This document shows positions 52,509 to 61,338 of a DNA stretch of 64,000 bases, piece after piece. The notes beneath the pieces are model-generated. The model was not told where the DNA came from, did not search any database, and was given only the letters and a program-made list of their open reading frames with translations. This DNA is from an uncultured Ruminiclostridium sp. GTDB lineage: Bacteria > Bacillota > Clostridia > Oscillospirales > Ruminococcaceae. The DNA is taken from NCBI GenBank assembly GCA_934490165.1, contig CAKSTB010000010.1, positions 1 through 64,000 on the forward strand, in the 5' to 3' direction. Position 1 is the first letter of the stretch. Each line of letters opens with the position of its first letter. A program made the translations under genes and the position numbers.

Positions 52509-52565
52509 CATAATCTTACCAAACAAAACCCAATCTCATACATTTTCTTTAAATCCTTTATTAAA

Positions 52566-52598
52566 GCACCCACCGCGGCTATTACACCGCGGCAGTGC
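52566..52598 (-). terminator. Terminator-like hairpin after the lipoprotein gene
   Basis: Two CCGCGG blocks (52573-52578, 52587-52592) pair around an 8-nt loop, flanked by GCAC/GTGC; on the minus strand TTTAATAAAGG follows. It lies 14 bp after the stop of the gene at 52612. Confidence 0.5.
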
Positions 52599-52611
52599 CA
52601 AATTCAATTAT

Positions 52612-53766
52612 TTATTTTGCCGCCGGCATCAACGCTATATAATCATTCGTGATACTGTTTTCGTCTGCCTTATATGTTCTCTTCTCAGCATAAACAGGTA
52701 TTATACTGCCGTCCTTTGTCTTTGCGTAAGTAAGTATCATATCATTTTCAGCCGTGTACTCTGTTTTCAGAAGTTCATTGTGTGTCGGACAATATTCATC
52801 ATCCTCGCCGTCCTGGTGCATACCCGGCTGAATGGCGTAAACGCCGTCGTTCGCCGCCATTTTCTTCTTGGCGTCATCATACGGCAGGATATTTACCGTA
52901 CCTGTTTTCTTGACATACGGTGCTATTCCTTCAACCGTTATATAAGTATCACAGCCGTTATAATCGATAGTGACGGTCTTGCAGAACATTTCGTTATAAT
53001 CAAGTATCTGCTCTTCTGTCGTAGCGGGCTTTTTCGTTTTCGCCGTATATCTTATCGTGGGATAGAATGCTTTATCTTCATTTATCTCATACGTTTCAAA
53101 AGAGCTTTCCTCATATCCTTCGCCGAAAACCGACGAGTGATTTTTGATATACTCCGCAAACTCACTCTTTATCTTTCCAAGCTGTTCATCGGTAACATAA
53201 AGCGAATCTGTCCGATTTTTACGGTGTTCAAGCGCCAATGCATACAGCGTTTCCGACGGATATATTCCCGCTATATGTGCCACGGAATTATCATCTGTGC
53301 TGAACGACTGTATACGCATAACAAGTATACCCTTGTCGTTTACCCATATGCTGATATCCGGAGATGAAAGCTCTCCGCCGTAAGCGACCTTATACAGTTT
53401 ATTTCTTATGTCATACCATACGCTCTCACCGTACAGATAATCAACATCGGGATAATCCTTGCATGTAAAGAACGCTTTATCGACCTGCTTTATTCCGTCC
53501 TCACTGTACAGTTCGATTTTGCTGTTTTCGTCAAAGCTGTATGTATCAAGCTGAGTTACCGATGCAAGATCGTCTATCGTGTATCTGTTGCTCACATCCC
53601 CCGGCGCACCAAGACCGACAGAGAATTTATCATGTTGCACCTTGATGAAATCTCTTGCGAACATCGTTTCTTCATTTATGCCGCTTTTGGCATTACTCTG
53701 ACACGAACATAGTAAAGTAACGCACATAACTCCTGCCAATATAACAAGCAATCTATTTTTTATCAT
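52612..53766 (-). CDS. Lipoprotein of unknown function, paired with the caspase-like gene
   Basis: From the ATG at 53766 (384 aa; GAAAGGAGC upstream) the product has a lipobox TLLCSC (Cys22) and a large soluble domain that I cannot assign (YTIDDLASVTQLDTYSFDEN, DISIWVNDKGILVMRIQSF, YIKNHSSVFGEGYEESSFE). The gene starts 4 bp after the stop of the upstream secreted protein, so the two are almost certainly one transcript. The upstream extension of the open frame to 53826 overlaps that gene and lacks a site. A hairpin at 52566-52598 follows. Confidence 0.65.
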   Translation of the reverse strand: MIKNRLLVILAGVMCVTLLCSCQSNAKSGINEETMFARDFIKVQHDKFSVGLGAPGDVSNRYTIDDLASVTQLDTYSFDENSKIELYSEDGIKQVDKAFFTCKDYPDVDYLYGESVWYDIRNKLYKVAYGGELSSPDISIWVNDKGILVMRIQSFSTDDNSVAHIAGIYPSETLYALALEHRKNRTDSLYVTDEQLGKIKSEFAEYIKNHSSVFGEGYEESSFETYEINEDKAFYPTIRYTAKTKKPATTEEQILDYNEMFCKTVTIDYNGCDTYITVEGIAPYVKKTGTVNILPYDDAKKKMAANDGVYAIQPGMHQDGEDDEYCPTHNELLKTEYTAENDMILTYAKTKDGSIIPVYAEKRTYKADENSITNDYIALMPAAK

Positions 53767-53770
53767 AAGT

Positions 53771-56651
53771 TTAGCTCCTTTCAACAAATGATACTGAGGT
53801 ATCAGTTTTAACAAAAATGCCATCATCTGAACTTAAAGCCAATTTTTTCACTTTTGCAATATCGTTACTAGTGAATTTTGTTTCAGAATCCAACAAAATT
53901 TCATCAGAATTAAAATATGTATAAACTTCATTTGTTTCGATGTTGTCTATTTTTCTCACATAATATGTAATACCTAAATTGTTCGCGTCATATTTTACAA
54001 AGTCATTACTATTATCCAGTTCATCGACAGTAATGTCAATTGCGCGCATGGATGAATAAACAGCGCTAGCATTATAAGTTTTATATGGTGCTAGTTTTGT
54101 ATTTCTATTTCCACAAATTTTTATATTTTCATAATTGGATAATACCAGCGCAGAAAAATTTCGATCATATTTAGCAATTTCATCAGACTTCTGATGAGTA
54201 CAAGCATATTGTACCGCTTGTTCAGCAGTTGCTCCATTATAAAATGCCTTTAATAAATTTTCCGTGAATTCGGTAGAATCAGTATAATGAATACTATATT
54301 CAAAACCAATTGAAACCTTACCACCGGCATTAACACTTGCTTCAGTTAAAGATTCAACTCCCAAATCACTTTTGGAAGAATTGCAACAAGTCCAAATAGA
54401 TACCAGATTATTTTTGAAGCTTCCATCAACAAATGATGATGATAGTACCTTAGCTTCATTATAAGTTACATAATAACCAGTTTCGCCGTGACCATCAAAG
54501 ATAAATAAGTCTGAATTTGTTATTTCTTCATTATATTTTCCCTTCATTTTAGTAACATTTCCATTTTGATTTTCAATTAAATCACTATCACCATAATGAC
54601 TGTTTACGATTTGCTTAAATGATTTTCCTGCTTCAGTGGTATCTAGAACAGAATGGATTGCTCCAGTATAACCCTTCATTCTTTTATATACGCCACATAA
54701 AATCGATGCTGATGAACGTGTAACATATAAATAATATTCATTTTGTTTCCCGCTAGATTTCTGTATTTTTAGGTACACAACACTATTTTTAGTTAAATAT
54801 TTTCTAATTAGAAAATTTTTGCTATAGTCAATATTGTAATTATCATTACTGGTAATGGTTTTACCATTTGAATCTAACAGTGTACATTTAACATCAGATG
54901 TACCTCTGCTTTCAAATCTATAGTAACCATTAGATGGTGCAGTGAATTTAAACATATCAACATCACCCGTATAATTGATTTCACCTTTTTCTTCAATTTG
55001 ATATTTTAATATTGAAGCAGCACCAATTGTGTTTTTATGATCATCATTAATCGTGTTATAATTAATCACAACATACGGCTTATAATCAGCATTACCCTGC
55101 ATAGAACTGAAAGTTTTCATATATTTTGCATATGTTGAGCTTTCTTCAAGCATTGTTCCCGCCGTCTTGAACACAAGACCTCTGTCCATATTGCTCTGAT
55201 CGTTCATCCAGTTCTTTACAATACCCGTTATATTCCACGCGTACCACTGCTTGCCGTAGCCCTCGTTGGTTCTCATGCTTTCGCCGCCGTCACCTACGAC
55301 ATTATACGCTTTGCTGTTATTGCTTGTATCGCTCGGCTTATATATACTTACAGGTGTACCGGAACTTCCCGCATTGAGATCGTTCCACGTTCTCTTATTA
55401 TTTTCACTCCATATATTTCCCTTGAACTGTGCGCAAGCTATTGGTGTAGACACGCTCTGACACATCAGATCTCTTATTTCAATATAAGCACTGACGACTT
55501 GAGATGAAGCGGTTATTTTATCTGTGACAGTAGCGCTTCTGCCAATTTTAAGTAGCGTCCTGCACGCACCCCAGTCAGTCCAACCTACTCTTGAAACTCC
55601 GGAAGTTCCGAGCGATGTTTCGCTTGTTCCCTTACCGTCCTTACCTTTGAAAACTTGAAGATCCTGTATGCTGAGATTATCTTTATTAGATTTTATATAT
55701 GGGTCGATCTTGACAGGATATTTTGTATCCGGGTCGGTAAGATATTCCTTGTCAACAGTCAGTGTTACCTTATATCTGTTGTTTTTCTCAAGCTCCTCTA
55801 CCTTATACTTTCCGAACGTGTTGTTCTTGTTATCCGCCGAGAATACTATGACCTCGCCGAGTGTAGCCTTTACATCGCCGTTTTCATCGGAAAGTAACAG
55901 AGCGCCTTTATCTTCATACAGCGAAAGACCGCCCGTTGTTATTTCATAGTCAAATGAATTTTTACCGTTATAGCTTTCCAATATGATATTCTCTTTTACT
56001 CCGCCGTATTGTATAAGTATATTCGATATCGGTGCTGCTGTCAAATACATCACTGTATACTACTGTATCGTCCGCCGTCTTTTTTGCGGGTGATAGCGAC
56101 CTTCCGATTTTGTCAGTAAGCGGTTTCATCGTTATATTCAGCTCATCGTCGGTTACCGCTATGCCCGTCGTCAGAGTTGCGGGTAGAATGACCTCAACAT
56201 CATTTCCTTCGTTAACATATGCTCTTCCGCGTCTTACCGCATCATTCGACTTGTCAGCGACCTCGCCGTTCTCGTCAACATACTTGACGTTCTCGCCGAA
56301 CAGATACAGTGACCTTGTTCCGTCCTCCTTTTCAAGGACGATCTCACTAAGCGACTGTTCCTCGCTGTTTAGCCTCGCCACATATCCGTCGGCGATCACC
56401 TTTTCTGCGTCAAGACTGTCCGGCAGATTTTCCTCACTGACAGCAGTCCTTACGATCTGCTCTTCGGCTTGTTCGTGCTCCTCCGCACTTACGTTCACCT
56501 CCGTGCCGACTGAGTCCTCCACAGCTCCGACATTAACTGTGTTTGCTTGTCCTGTGTCGGCATAAGCGCTCACTGCACCGTTTACAGTCAGTGCAAACGC
56601 TATCACCGCCGACAGTACACCCTTTTTCTTCATACTTTTTCCTTTCTGCAT
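53771..56651 (-). pseudogene. Secreted DNRLRE/PPC/caspase-like protein, split by a one-base frameshift
   Basis: Two overlapping frames make one protein. The first (from the ATG at 56633, or TTG-type start at 56651) has a signal peptide (VIAFALTVNGAVSAYA) and a propeptide-like region ending DSSTDIEY. The second (stop at 53771) continues LIQYGGVKENIILESYNG if the base at 56018 is skipped; without it the first frame ends at 55968. Numbered in the second frame: DNRLRE domain about 125-333, PPC-like domain about 341-446 (GDVDMFKFTAPSNGYYRF), then a caspase/C25-like domain about 450-630 with the His in FIFDGHGETGY (522) and Cys in SIWTCCNSS (556/557). The part 3' of about 55150 is much more AT-rich than the 5' part. 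The shift may be real, programmed or a sequencing error. Confidence 0.75.
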
Positions 56652-56912
56652 AAAGCATTAAATTCATAGAAAGCAACATCGTCTGTGATTTTCCCTTTTA
56701 TAATCTTTTATAATATAAACGTATGAACCTCAAAAACCTTACATCATTTTCCGACATTTCTTTCATTTTCTCCGTTTTGTACAAATTACCGCCTGCTGTA
56801 TTGTGCAAAACACCTACCTCCCGCCGCCCCGATTTTCTCAACTTCCTCAAACGCCGCCAACCCCGCACTATCCCTCGCCCCGCACCTCGCTTGGCTTATG
56901 AACGCTCTGTTG
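56652..56912. other. Intergenic region upstream of caspase-like gene
   Basis: This is the first third of a 679-bp gene-free gap. Near 56700-56720 there are several TATAAT-like stretches on the minus strand that could hold the promoter of the 56651 gene, but no -35 at a good distance is clear. 56810-56890 is unusually C-rich on the plus strand. No gene seen. Confidence 0.5.
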
Positions 56913-57011
56913 GTTTCGCATCCTAGCGAAACTTTGGGCGTTCAATATCGGGCATCCTTGCCCGTCCCTTGCCAAAGGTGAGCTAAATTGTGATACTTTT
57001 TTTCACAATTT
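56913..57011. repeat. Three hairpins in the 56.9-kb intergenic region
   Basis: Perfect stem-loops GTTTCGC/GCGAAAC (56913-56932), CGGGCA/TGCCCG (56949-56964) and AAATTGTGA/TCACAATTT (56985-57011). On the minus strand the first two loops read TAGGAT and AGGA. Confidence 0.75.
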
Positions 57012-57097
57012 GCGCTTAACCCCAAACCTCTAAAAAACTCAATATCATTCAAAAAAGAAACAACACGCGCCGCCAAGCACTACCCCATTTTAAATTC

Positions 57098-57180
57098 GCG
57101 CCTGAAGCAAGGATGCTTCACAGCGGTCGCACAAAGTCGCTGCAAGGACGCAGCGACCACAAACGACCGCAGGTAGGCGC
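57098..57180. repeat. Cloverleaf-like nested hairpin element
   Basis: Outer arms GCGCCT (57098-57103) and AGGCGC (57175-57180) enclose GAAGCA/TGCTTC with loop AGGA (57104-57119) and a two-tier arm, GCGGTCG/CGACCGC (57123-57129, 57164-57170) around GTCGCTGC/GCAGCGAC with loop AAGGAC (57136-57157). All stems are perfect. It resembles the element at 52425-52496 in architecture but not in sequence. Confidence 0.7.
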
Positions 57181-57187
57181 AACCACA

Positions 57188-57240
57188 ATTATTCATTATT
57201 CATTATTCATTATTCATTATTCATTATTCATTATTCATTA
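57188..57240. repeat. 7-bp tandem repeat (ATTCATT), about 7.5 copies
   Basis: Seven exact copies of ATTCATT from 57191 plus partial units at both ends. It sits between the nested hairpin element and the GH5 terminator; copy number is likely variable. Confidence 0.95.
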
Positions 57241-57246
57241 CACACA

Positions 57247-57281
57247 AAAACCCCGCCGTTCCGTTCCCGAAACAGCAGGGT
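57247..57281 (-). terminator. Terminator-like hairpin after GH5 gene
   Basis: An imperfect inverted repeat (ACCCCGC ... GCAGGGT with inner GTTCCGTTCCCGAAAC) lies 50 bp after the GH5 stop; TTTTTGTGTG follows on the minus strand. Confidence 0.45.
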
Positions 57282-57330
57282 CATAAATATTAACTTTCCG
57301 TCATGTACATCTGTTGCGATCTGCCGCCTC

Positions 57331-58755
57331 TCAGCTCTTCACTACCTCATAGTCCTCTCCGCTTGTCGCACGCTTAAGTACCTCAAGATACTGCGGTGTT
57401 CTCCACTGATAGGTGGTTCTGTTTATCTGTCCGCCGTTGTCCCAGATGAATGTCGCAATGCCGTAATCACTGCACAGCTTGTTCAGCTTTTCGATAAAGA
57501 ATATACAGGAAGAAAGGTCGCTTCCGCTTGCCGCATATTCGCCGATTATTACAGGTATTCCCTTGTCAACAAAGTTCGTCTTCATCTTGCCGATAAGCGT
57601 TTCCATCTGCCTTACTTCCTTCTTTGTGCCCCATATATGCTTGATATCACAGGTGCAGAAGTCCCACGGTGTGTAGTAGTGTACCGATACAATACATCTG
57701 TTTTCGGGGTCTTCGGGCATCTTGAAGAGAGAATCGCAGGTGCGCTCTATGTCGGTGTAATATCCCGCTATAAGCAGATGACGCTTTGCGTTGTTTCCGC
57801 CTGTCGCACGGATTATGTCGACAAAGTCCCGGTTGATCTTGTTAATAAGGTCGTATGCGTCCGCCTTGTTCCTATTGTAAAGGTTGTCAAATCCGACCTC
57901 GTTCATCGACTCAAATATCAGATAGTCGGAGTAATTCTTGAACCTCTCGGCGATCTGTTCCCATACGTTTTTATACTTTTTCAGGAATGCGTCATAGTCC
58001 TTCTGCGACTCCTCGATTATCCACGCGCCGAACTTCGGGTCACCGCCGCCGTCATGGTGAACGTTGATTATAACATACATTTCCTGTGAGTATGCATAGT
58101 CGACCACCTGCTGTACCCTGTCCATCCAATCCTTGTCGATGTTGCCGTCCGCGTCCATATGATCACGCCACGTCACAGGTATTCTTACCGCGTTTATTCC
58201 GTCGCTTTTAAGCTGAGCGAACAGCTCATATGTAGCCTTGGGGTTACCCCACAGCGTTTCGTCAACCTTCTCGCCTTCTTCAACGTGCTCGTTTACCTTA
58301 CCGTCACCATCACGGTCAGCCTGACAAACGTCAAGCGTATCGCCGAGATTCCAGCCGAATGTCATATCCTCAACAAGCTGCTGAGAAGTAATGTCGCGCA
58401 TAACTCCGGGTTCGCTCTCCCCGGCAGGCTCGGAGGTGTCGTTACTGCTCTCCTCTTCACACGACTGCGTTGTGCTCTGCTCACTACTCTGCGCAGAACT
58501 GTCAGTACTGCTTTCGCTGCTGTCCTCCGCAGAAACGTCCTGAGATGTGCTTTCATCGGCTGAGATTTCCGATGATGATACCGTATCGGACGATCCCGCC
58601 TCAGATGATGTCATGCCTGATGTTGTCACGTCAGATGATACCGTATCGGACGATATCGGCGATGAGCCGCCCGATAATGTATTGCCTGCACAGCCCGCCA
58701 GCATCGATACAGCCAGTACCGCCGCAATTATCGCCTTGAGTGCCCTTTCTTTCAT
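57331..58755 (-). CDS. GH5 endoglucanase-like lipoprotein with long acidic Ser/Thr linker
   Basis: A surface-anchored family 5 glycoside hydrolase, probably an endo-beta-glucanase. The lipobox SMLAGC gives lipid-Cys22, followed by a 90-residue Ser/Thr/Asp/Glu linker (about 25-118). The catalytic domain (about 122-465) has FGWNLGDTLD, RIPVTWRDH, NVHHDGGG, acid/base Glu286 in FESMNEVG and nucleophile Glu406 in VIIGEYAA. An insert DRDGDGKVNEH (147-157) after the first strand looks like a calcium-binding loop. AAGGAGC precedes the ATG. It diverges from the AraC regulator gene at 58920, which may control it. Confidence 0.92.
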   Translation of the reverse strand: MKERALKAIIAAVLAVSMLAGCAGNTLSGGSSPISSDTVSSDVTTSGMTSSEAGSSDTVSSSEISADESTSQDVSAEDSSESSTDSSAQSSEQSTTQSCEEESSNDTSEPAGESEPGVMRDITSQQLVEDMTFGWNLGDTLDVCQADRDGDGKVNEHVEEGEKVDETLWGNPKATYELFAQLKSDGINAVRIPVTWRDHMDADGNIDKDWMDRVQQVVDYAYSQEMYVIINVHHDGGGDPKFGAWIIEESQKDYDAFLKKYKNVWEQIAERFKNYSDYLIFESMNEVGFDNLYNRNKADAYDLINKINRDFVDIIRATGGNNAKRHLLIAGYYTDIERTCDSLFKMPEDPENRCIVSVHYYTPWDFCTCDIKHIWGTKKEVRQMETLIGKMKTNFVDKGIPVIIGEYAASGSDLSSCIFFIEKLNKLCSDYGIATFIWDNGGQINRTTYQWRTPQYLEVLKRATSGEDYEVVKS

Positions 58756-58852
58756 ATTAGCTCCTTTTCCGTCAGGGTGCTATTCACCCATTTTACATTT
58801 TTGATTACAACTTTATCTTATCACAAACCGAATTTCAGTTATATTAAAAATG

Positions 58853-58881
58853 TTGCTATTTTTGCATAAATGTTGTATAAT
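58853..58881 (+). promoter_or_regulatory. Promoter of araC-type gene
   Basis: TTGCTA (58853-58858), 17 bp, TATAAT (58876-58881), 38 bp upstream of the ATG. No clear promoter for the divergent GH5 gene was found in the 164-bp gap. Confidence 0.7.
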
Positions 58882-58919
58882 ATTTTCAACGTTTAAAAAA
58901 CATACAAGAAAGGTTAAAT

Positions 58920-59747
58920 ATGACAGATAAACATACAATATCTGCCAACGAGCAGAAAATCAGGTCGGATACACCCGAAAACGCCGCAAAATGTACCATG
59001 GTATCAACCACCGGTACAGACGAAAATACAGAGCCCGATAAGCTCCTTTATGTACAGCAGGCACAGGACTTTTTTCATGAGCCTGTCGAAAATGAAAACA
59101 CCGTCTTTGCGCTTGTAGCCTCGGGCGAGGTCGAAAAGATACTCGAACATAAGCTCAGATATGATGCAGATCCCGACAGCGGAAAAGGACAGCTATCCGA
59201 CGATCCGCTCCGCAACCAGATATACCACCTGGTGGTATGCGCCGCGCTTGTCGCCCGCGCTTGCCTTGCCGCAGGTATGTCCGAGGAAACCGCCTACACT
59301 CTGAGCGACCTGTACATTCAACGAGCCGACAAGTGCACTACCGTAAAACAGGTCATGGAGCTGAATGATGATATGGTGATGGATTACGCAGAAAGAATGC
59401 GCCGGCTAAGGCGAGCGAAACGGCTCTCCGTGCCCGTCCGCAAGGCTATCAAGATGATATCCGAGAACACCGGAAAGCACCTTACGGCAAAGCATATCGC
59501 CGAAACCATAGGCTACGACCGCTCCCACCTGCACCGCCTGTTCAAGGCGGAGATCGGCATGGGAATACATGAGTACATCAGCGCCGTGCGCATAAACGCC
59601 GCCAAAGGAATGCTGAGGGACGGCGACCACAGCATCGCCGATATCGCATCATTGCTCGGTTTCTCGTCACAGAGCCATTTCTGCCGTGCTTTCAGCGAGG
59701 CTGTCGGTGTCACTCCTAAGGAATATAAAGACGGCAAGCTCCCCTGA
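58920..59747 (+). CDS. AraC family transcriptional regulator
   Basis: The 275-residue protein has an N-terminal region without a clear sensor domain (about 40-165, helical, FFHEPVENENTVFALVASGEVEKIL ... TAYTLSDLYIQRADKC, as in some YesN-like regulators) and a C-terminal double helix-turn-helix (about 172-270; HLTAKHIAETIGYDRSHLHRLFKAE and IADIASLLGFSSQSHFCRAF). GAAAGG precedes the ATG. Its place between the divergent GH5 gene and the GH26 gene suggests control of polysaccharide-use genes. Confidence 0.85.
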   Translation: MTDKHTISANEQKIRSDTPENAAKCTMVSTTGTDENTEPDKLLYVQQAQDFFHEPVENENTVFALVASGEVEKILEHKLRYDADPDSGKGQLSDDPLRNQIYHLVVCAALVARACLAAGMSEETAYTLSDLYIQRADKCTTVKQVMELNDDMVMDYAERMRRLRRAKRLSVPVRKAIKMISENTGKHLTAKHIAETIGYDRSHLHRLFKAEIGMGIHEYISAVRINAAKGMLRDGDHSIADIASLLGFSSQSHFCRAFSEAVGVTPKEYKDGKLP

Positions 59748-59849
59748 TGCAATCCGTAAATCTCCAAATCAAGCCCCACTTTTTCACTCCGTAACTTACT
59801 ACGGGAATTTACGGAACAGTATAAATATGAACACTATTTTATAAAACTA

Positions 59850-59878
59850 TTGAATTTTATTTGTCGATTTGATATAAT
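59850..59878 (+). promoter_or_regulatory. Promoter of GH26 unit
   Basis: TTGAAT (59850-59855), 17 bp, TATAAT (59873-59878), about 65 bp upstream of the GH26 ATG. Confidence 0.75.
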
Positions 59879-59944
59879 TAACCTAAACGGATTAAATTCC
59901 GAAAAATTTAAGATTTAATTTAAGTTAATGAAAGGGTCTTAGCA

Positions 59945-61324
59945 ATGAAGAGAATACTTGCGGCAGTTCTTGCCGTATCGCTGATTCTGTCTATGACAGC
60001 TTGCAACAGCGGTGACACATCAGGAAATATCGACAGCGGAAATGCATCGACCTCTGCTGACGGCACATCGTCAGGAAATACGGACAACGAGCAGAAGCTC
60101 CGTTCAAATCCTATCGCCGTTGATGAAAACGGAAAAATAGATATGGACGTTGCGTTAAAATACGAAACGGATGTAGACGCGCTGATAAAAAAGCTTGAAG
60201 CCAAAACTCCCGACGGCTCAAAGCCTGTTTCGGAGAACACCAACGAAGAAACACTTGAGCTTTTCAACTATTTGAAGAGCGTTTACGGAAAGCAGCTGAT
60301 CTCGGGTCAGCAGTACTCCGACGCTAACCAGTTTGAGAATATAATGTATTACAATACAACAGGCGATATGCCTGCTATAATGGGCTTTGATTTCCTGTAT
60401 GCACAGGGGACTGACGAACCTGATTACACGCAGATCGAAGAAGCTATCAAGTGGCATAATGAGCAGAACGGTATAGTTTCTTTCTGCTGGCACTGGAAAG
60501 TTCCTGTTGATATTGATGATGACTCCGTAAAGGGCAGAGCCTTCTACAGCGAAGAGATCAGAAACTTCAGCCTTGAAAATGCGGTAACTCCCGGTACTAA
60601 GGAATATAATGTCATTATAGAAGATATCGACACTGTTGCGCTTTACTTACAGCGTCTTGAAACAGCAGGCGTTCCCGTTATATGGCGTCCTCTTCACGAG
60701 GCAAGCGGAAGCTGGTTCTGGTGGGGTATGAAGGACAAGGAAACATATAAGAAACAGCTCTATCAGAAGCTGTGGTATATGGTATACGACCGCCTTGAAA
60801 ACTATCACAAGCTTACTAACCTTATCTGGGTATGGAACGGTCAGTCGAAACTTACAACAGTAAATGCCAATACATATGATATCAGCGGTATTGACGTATA
60901 TCCCGCAAAAGAAGATCATACAGAGCAAAAGGGAAAATACGGTGAGCTTTCAAAATTCACCGATACAAGCAAGATGACAGCACTTTCCGAGGTCGGTTAT
61001 ATACCGGATCCTGAGGCTGTGTTTGCATCTGACAGCACGGTGCAGTGGCTTTACTATGTACCCTGGTGCAAGGAGTTCGTTTGCGCGGCAAGCGGCTCAG
61101 GTGCGGTTATAACCAAACTCGGCGGAACACCCTCTGTCAATACAGAGCGTATGAGCGAGGAATTTCTTAAGGGTGTATTCGCAAGCGATAAGGTGATCAC
61201 ACTCAGCAAGCTTCCCGACTTCAAGGGTACAACTAAGAAGATCCCCGACTTCATTAAAAACTGGAAGTTCAACAATCCTAATCTCACTATAGAAAATGAT
61301 AAGCTTACAGCTTATGAGCAGTAA
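59945..61324 (+). CDS. GH26 beta-mannanase-like lipoprotein
   Basis: A surface lipoprotein (LSMTAC, Cys20) of glycoside hydrolase family 26, most likely an endo-beta-1,4-mannanase. The catalytic domain (about 103-450) opens with the family's KQLISGQQY, carries acid/base Glu252 in RPLHEASGSWFWWG and nucleophile Glu349 in TALSEVG, and the IWVWNGQ strand. No binding module is seen. The aldose-1-epimerase-like gene follows 14 bp later. Products imported into the cell would suit the GH130 phosphorylase at 5548, though the genes are far apart. Confidence 0.92.
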   Translation: MKRILAAVLAVSLILSMTACNSGDTSGNIDSGNASTSADGTSSGNTDNEQKLRSNPIAVDENGKIDMDVALKYETDVDALIKKLEAKTPDGSKPVSENTNEETLELFNYLKSVYGKQLISGQQYSDANQFENIMYYNTTGDMPAIMGFDFLYAQGTDEPDYTQIEEAIKWHNEQNGIVSFCWHWKVPVDIDDDSVKGRAFYSEEIRNFSLENAVTPGTKEYNVIIEDIDTVALYLQRLETAGVPVIWRPLHEASGSWFWWGMKDKETYKKQLYQKLWYMVYDRLENYHKLTNLIWVWNGQSKLTTVNANTYDISGIDVYPAKEDHTEQKGKYGELSKFTDTSKMTALSEVGYIPDPEAVFASDSTVQWLYYVPWCKEFVCAASGSGAVITKLGGTPSVNTERMSEEFLKGVFASDKVITLSKLPDFKGTTKKIPDFIKNWKFNNPNLTIENDKLTAYEQ

Positions 61325-61338
61325 ACATTGAGGTGCAT

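Noticed and set aside
53044..53367. Long plus-strand frame (52420-53367)
   Set aside because: Antisense to the lipoprotein gene with its lipobox and ribosome site; amino-acid composition is not protein-like.
56005..56030. Programmed frameshift site in the caspase-like gene
   Set aside because: No slippery heptamer, stimulatory hairpin or Shine-Dalgarno-like spur is visible at the overlap, so a mutation or base error is simpler; left open in the finding.
57188..57240. CRISPR-like array
   Set aside because: The units are 7 bp with no spacers; it is a simple tandem repeat.
58362..58563. Frames on both strands over the GH5 linker
   Set aside because: They arise from the repetitive Ser/Thr linker codons and have no start signals.
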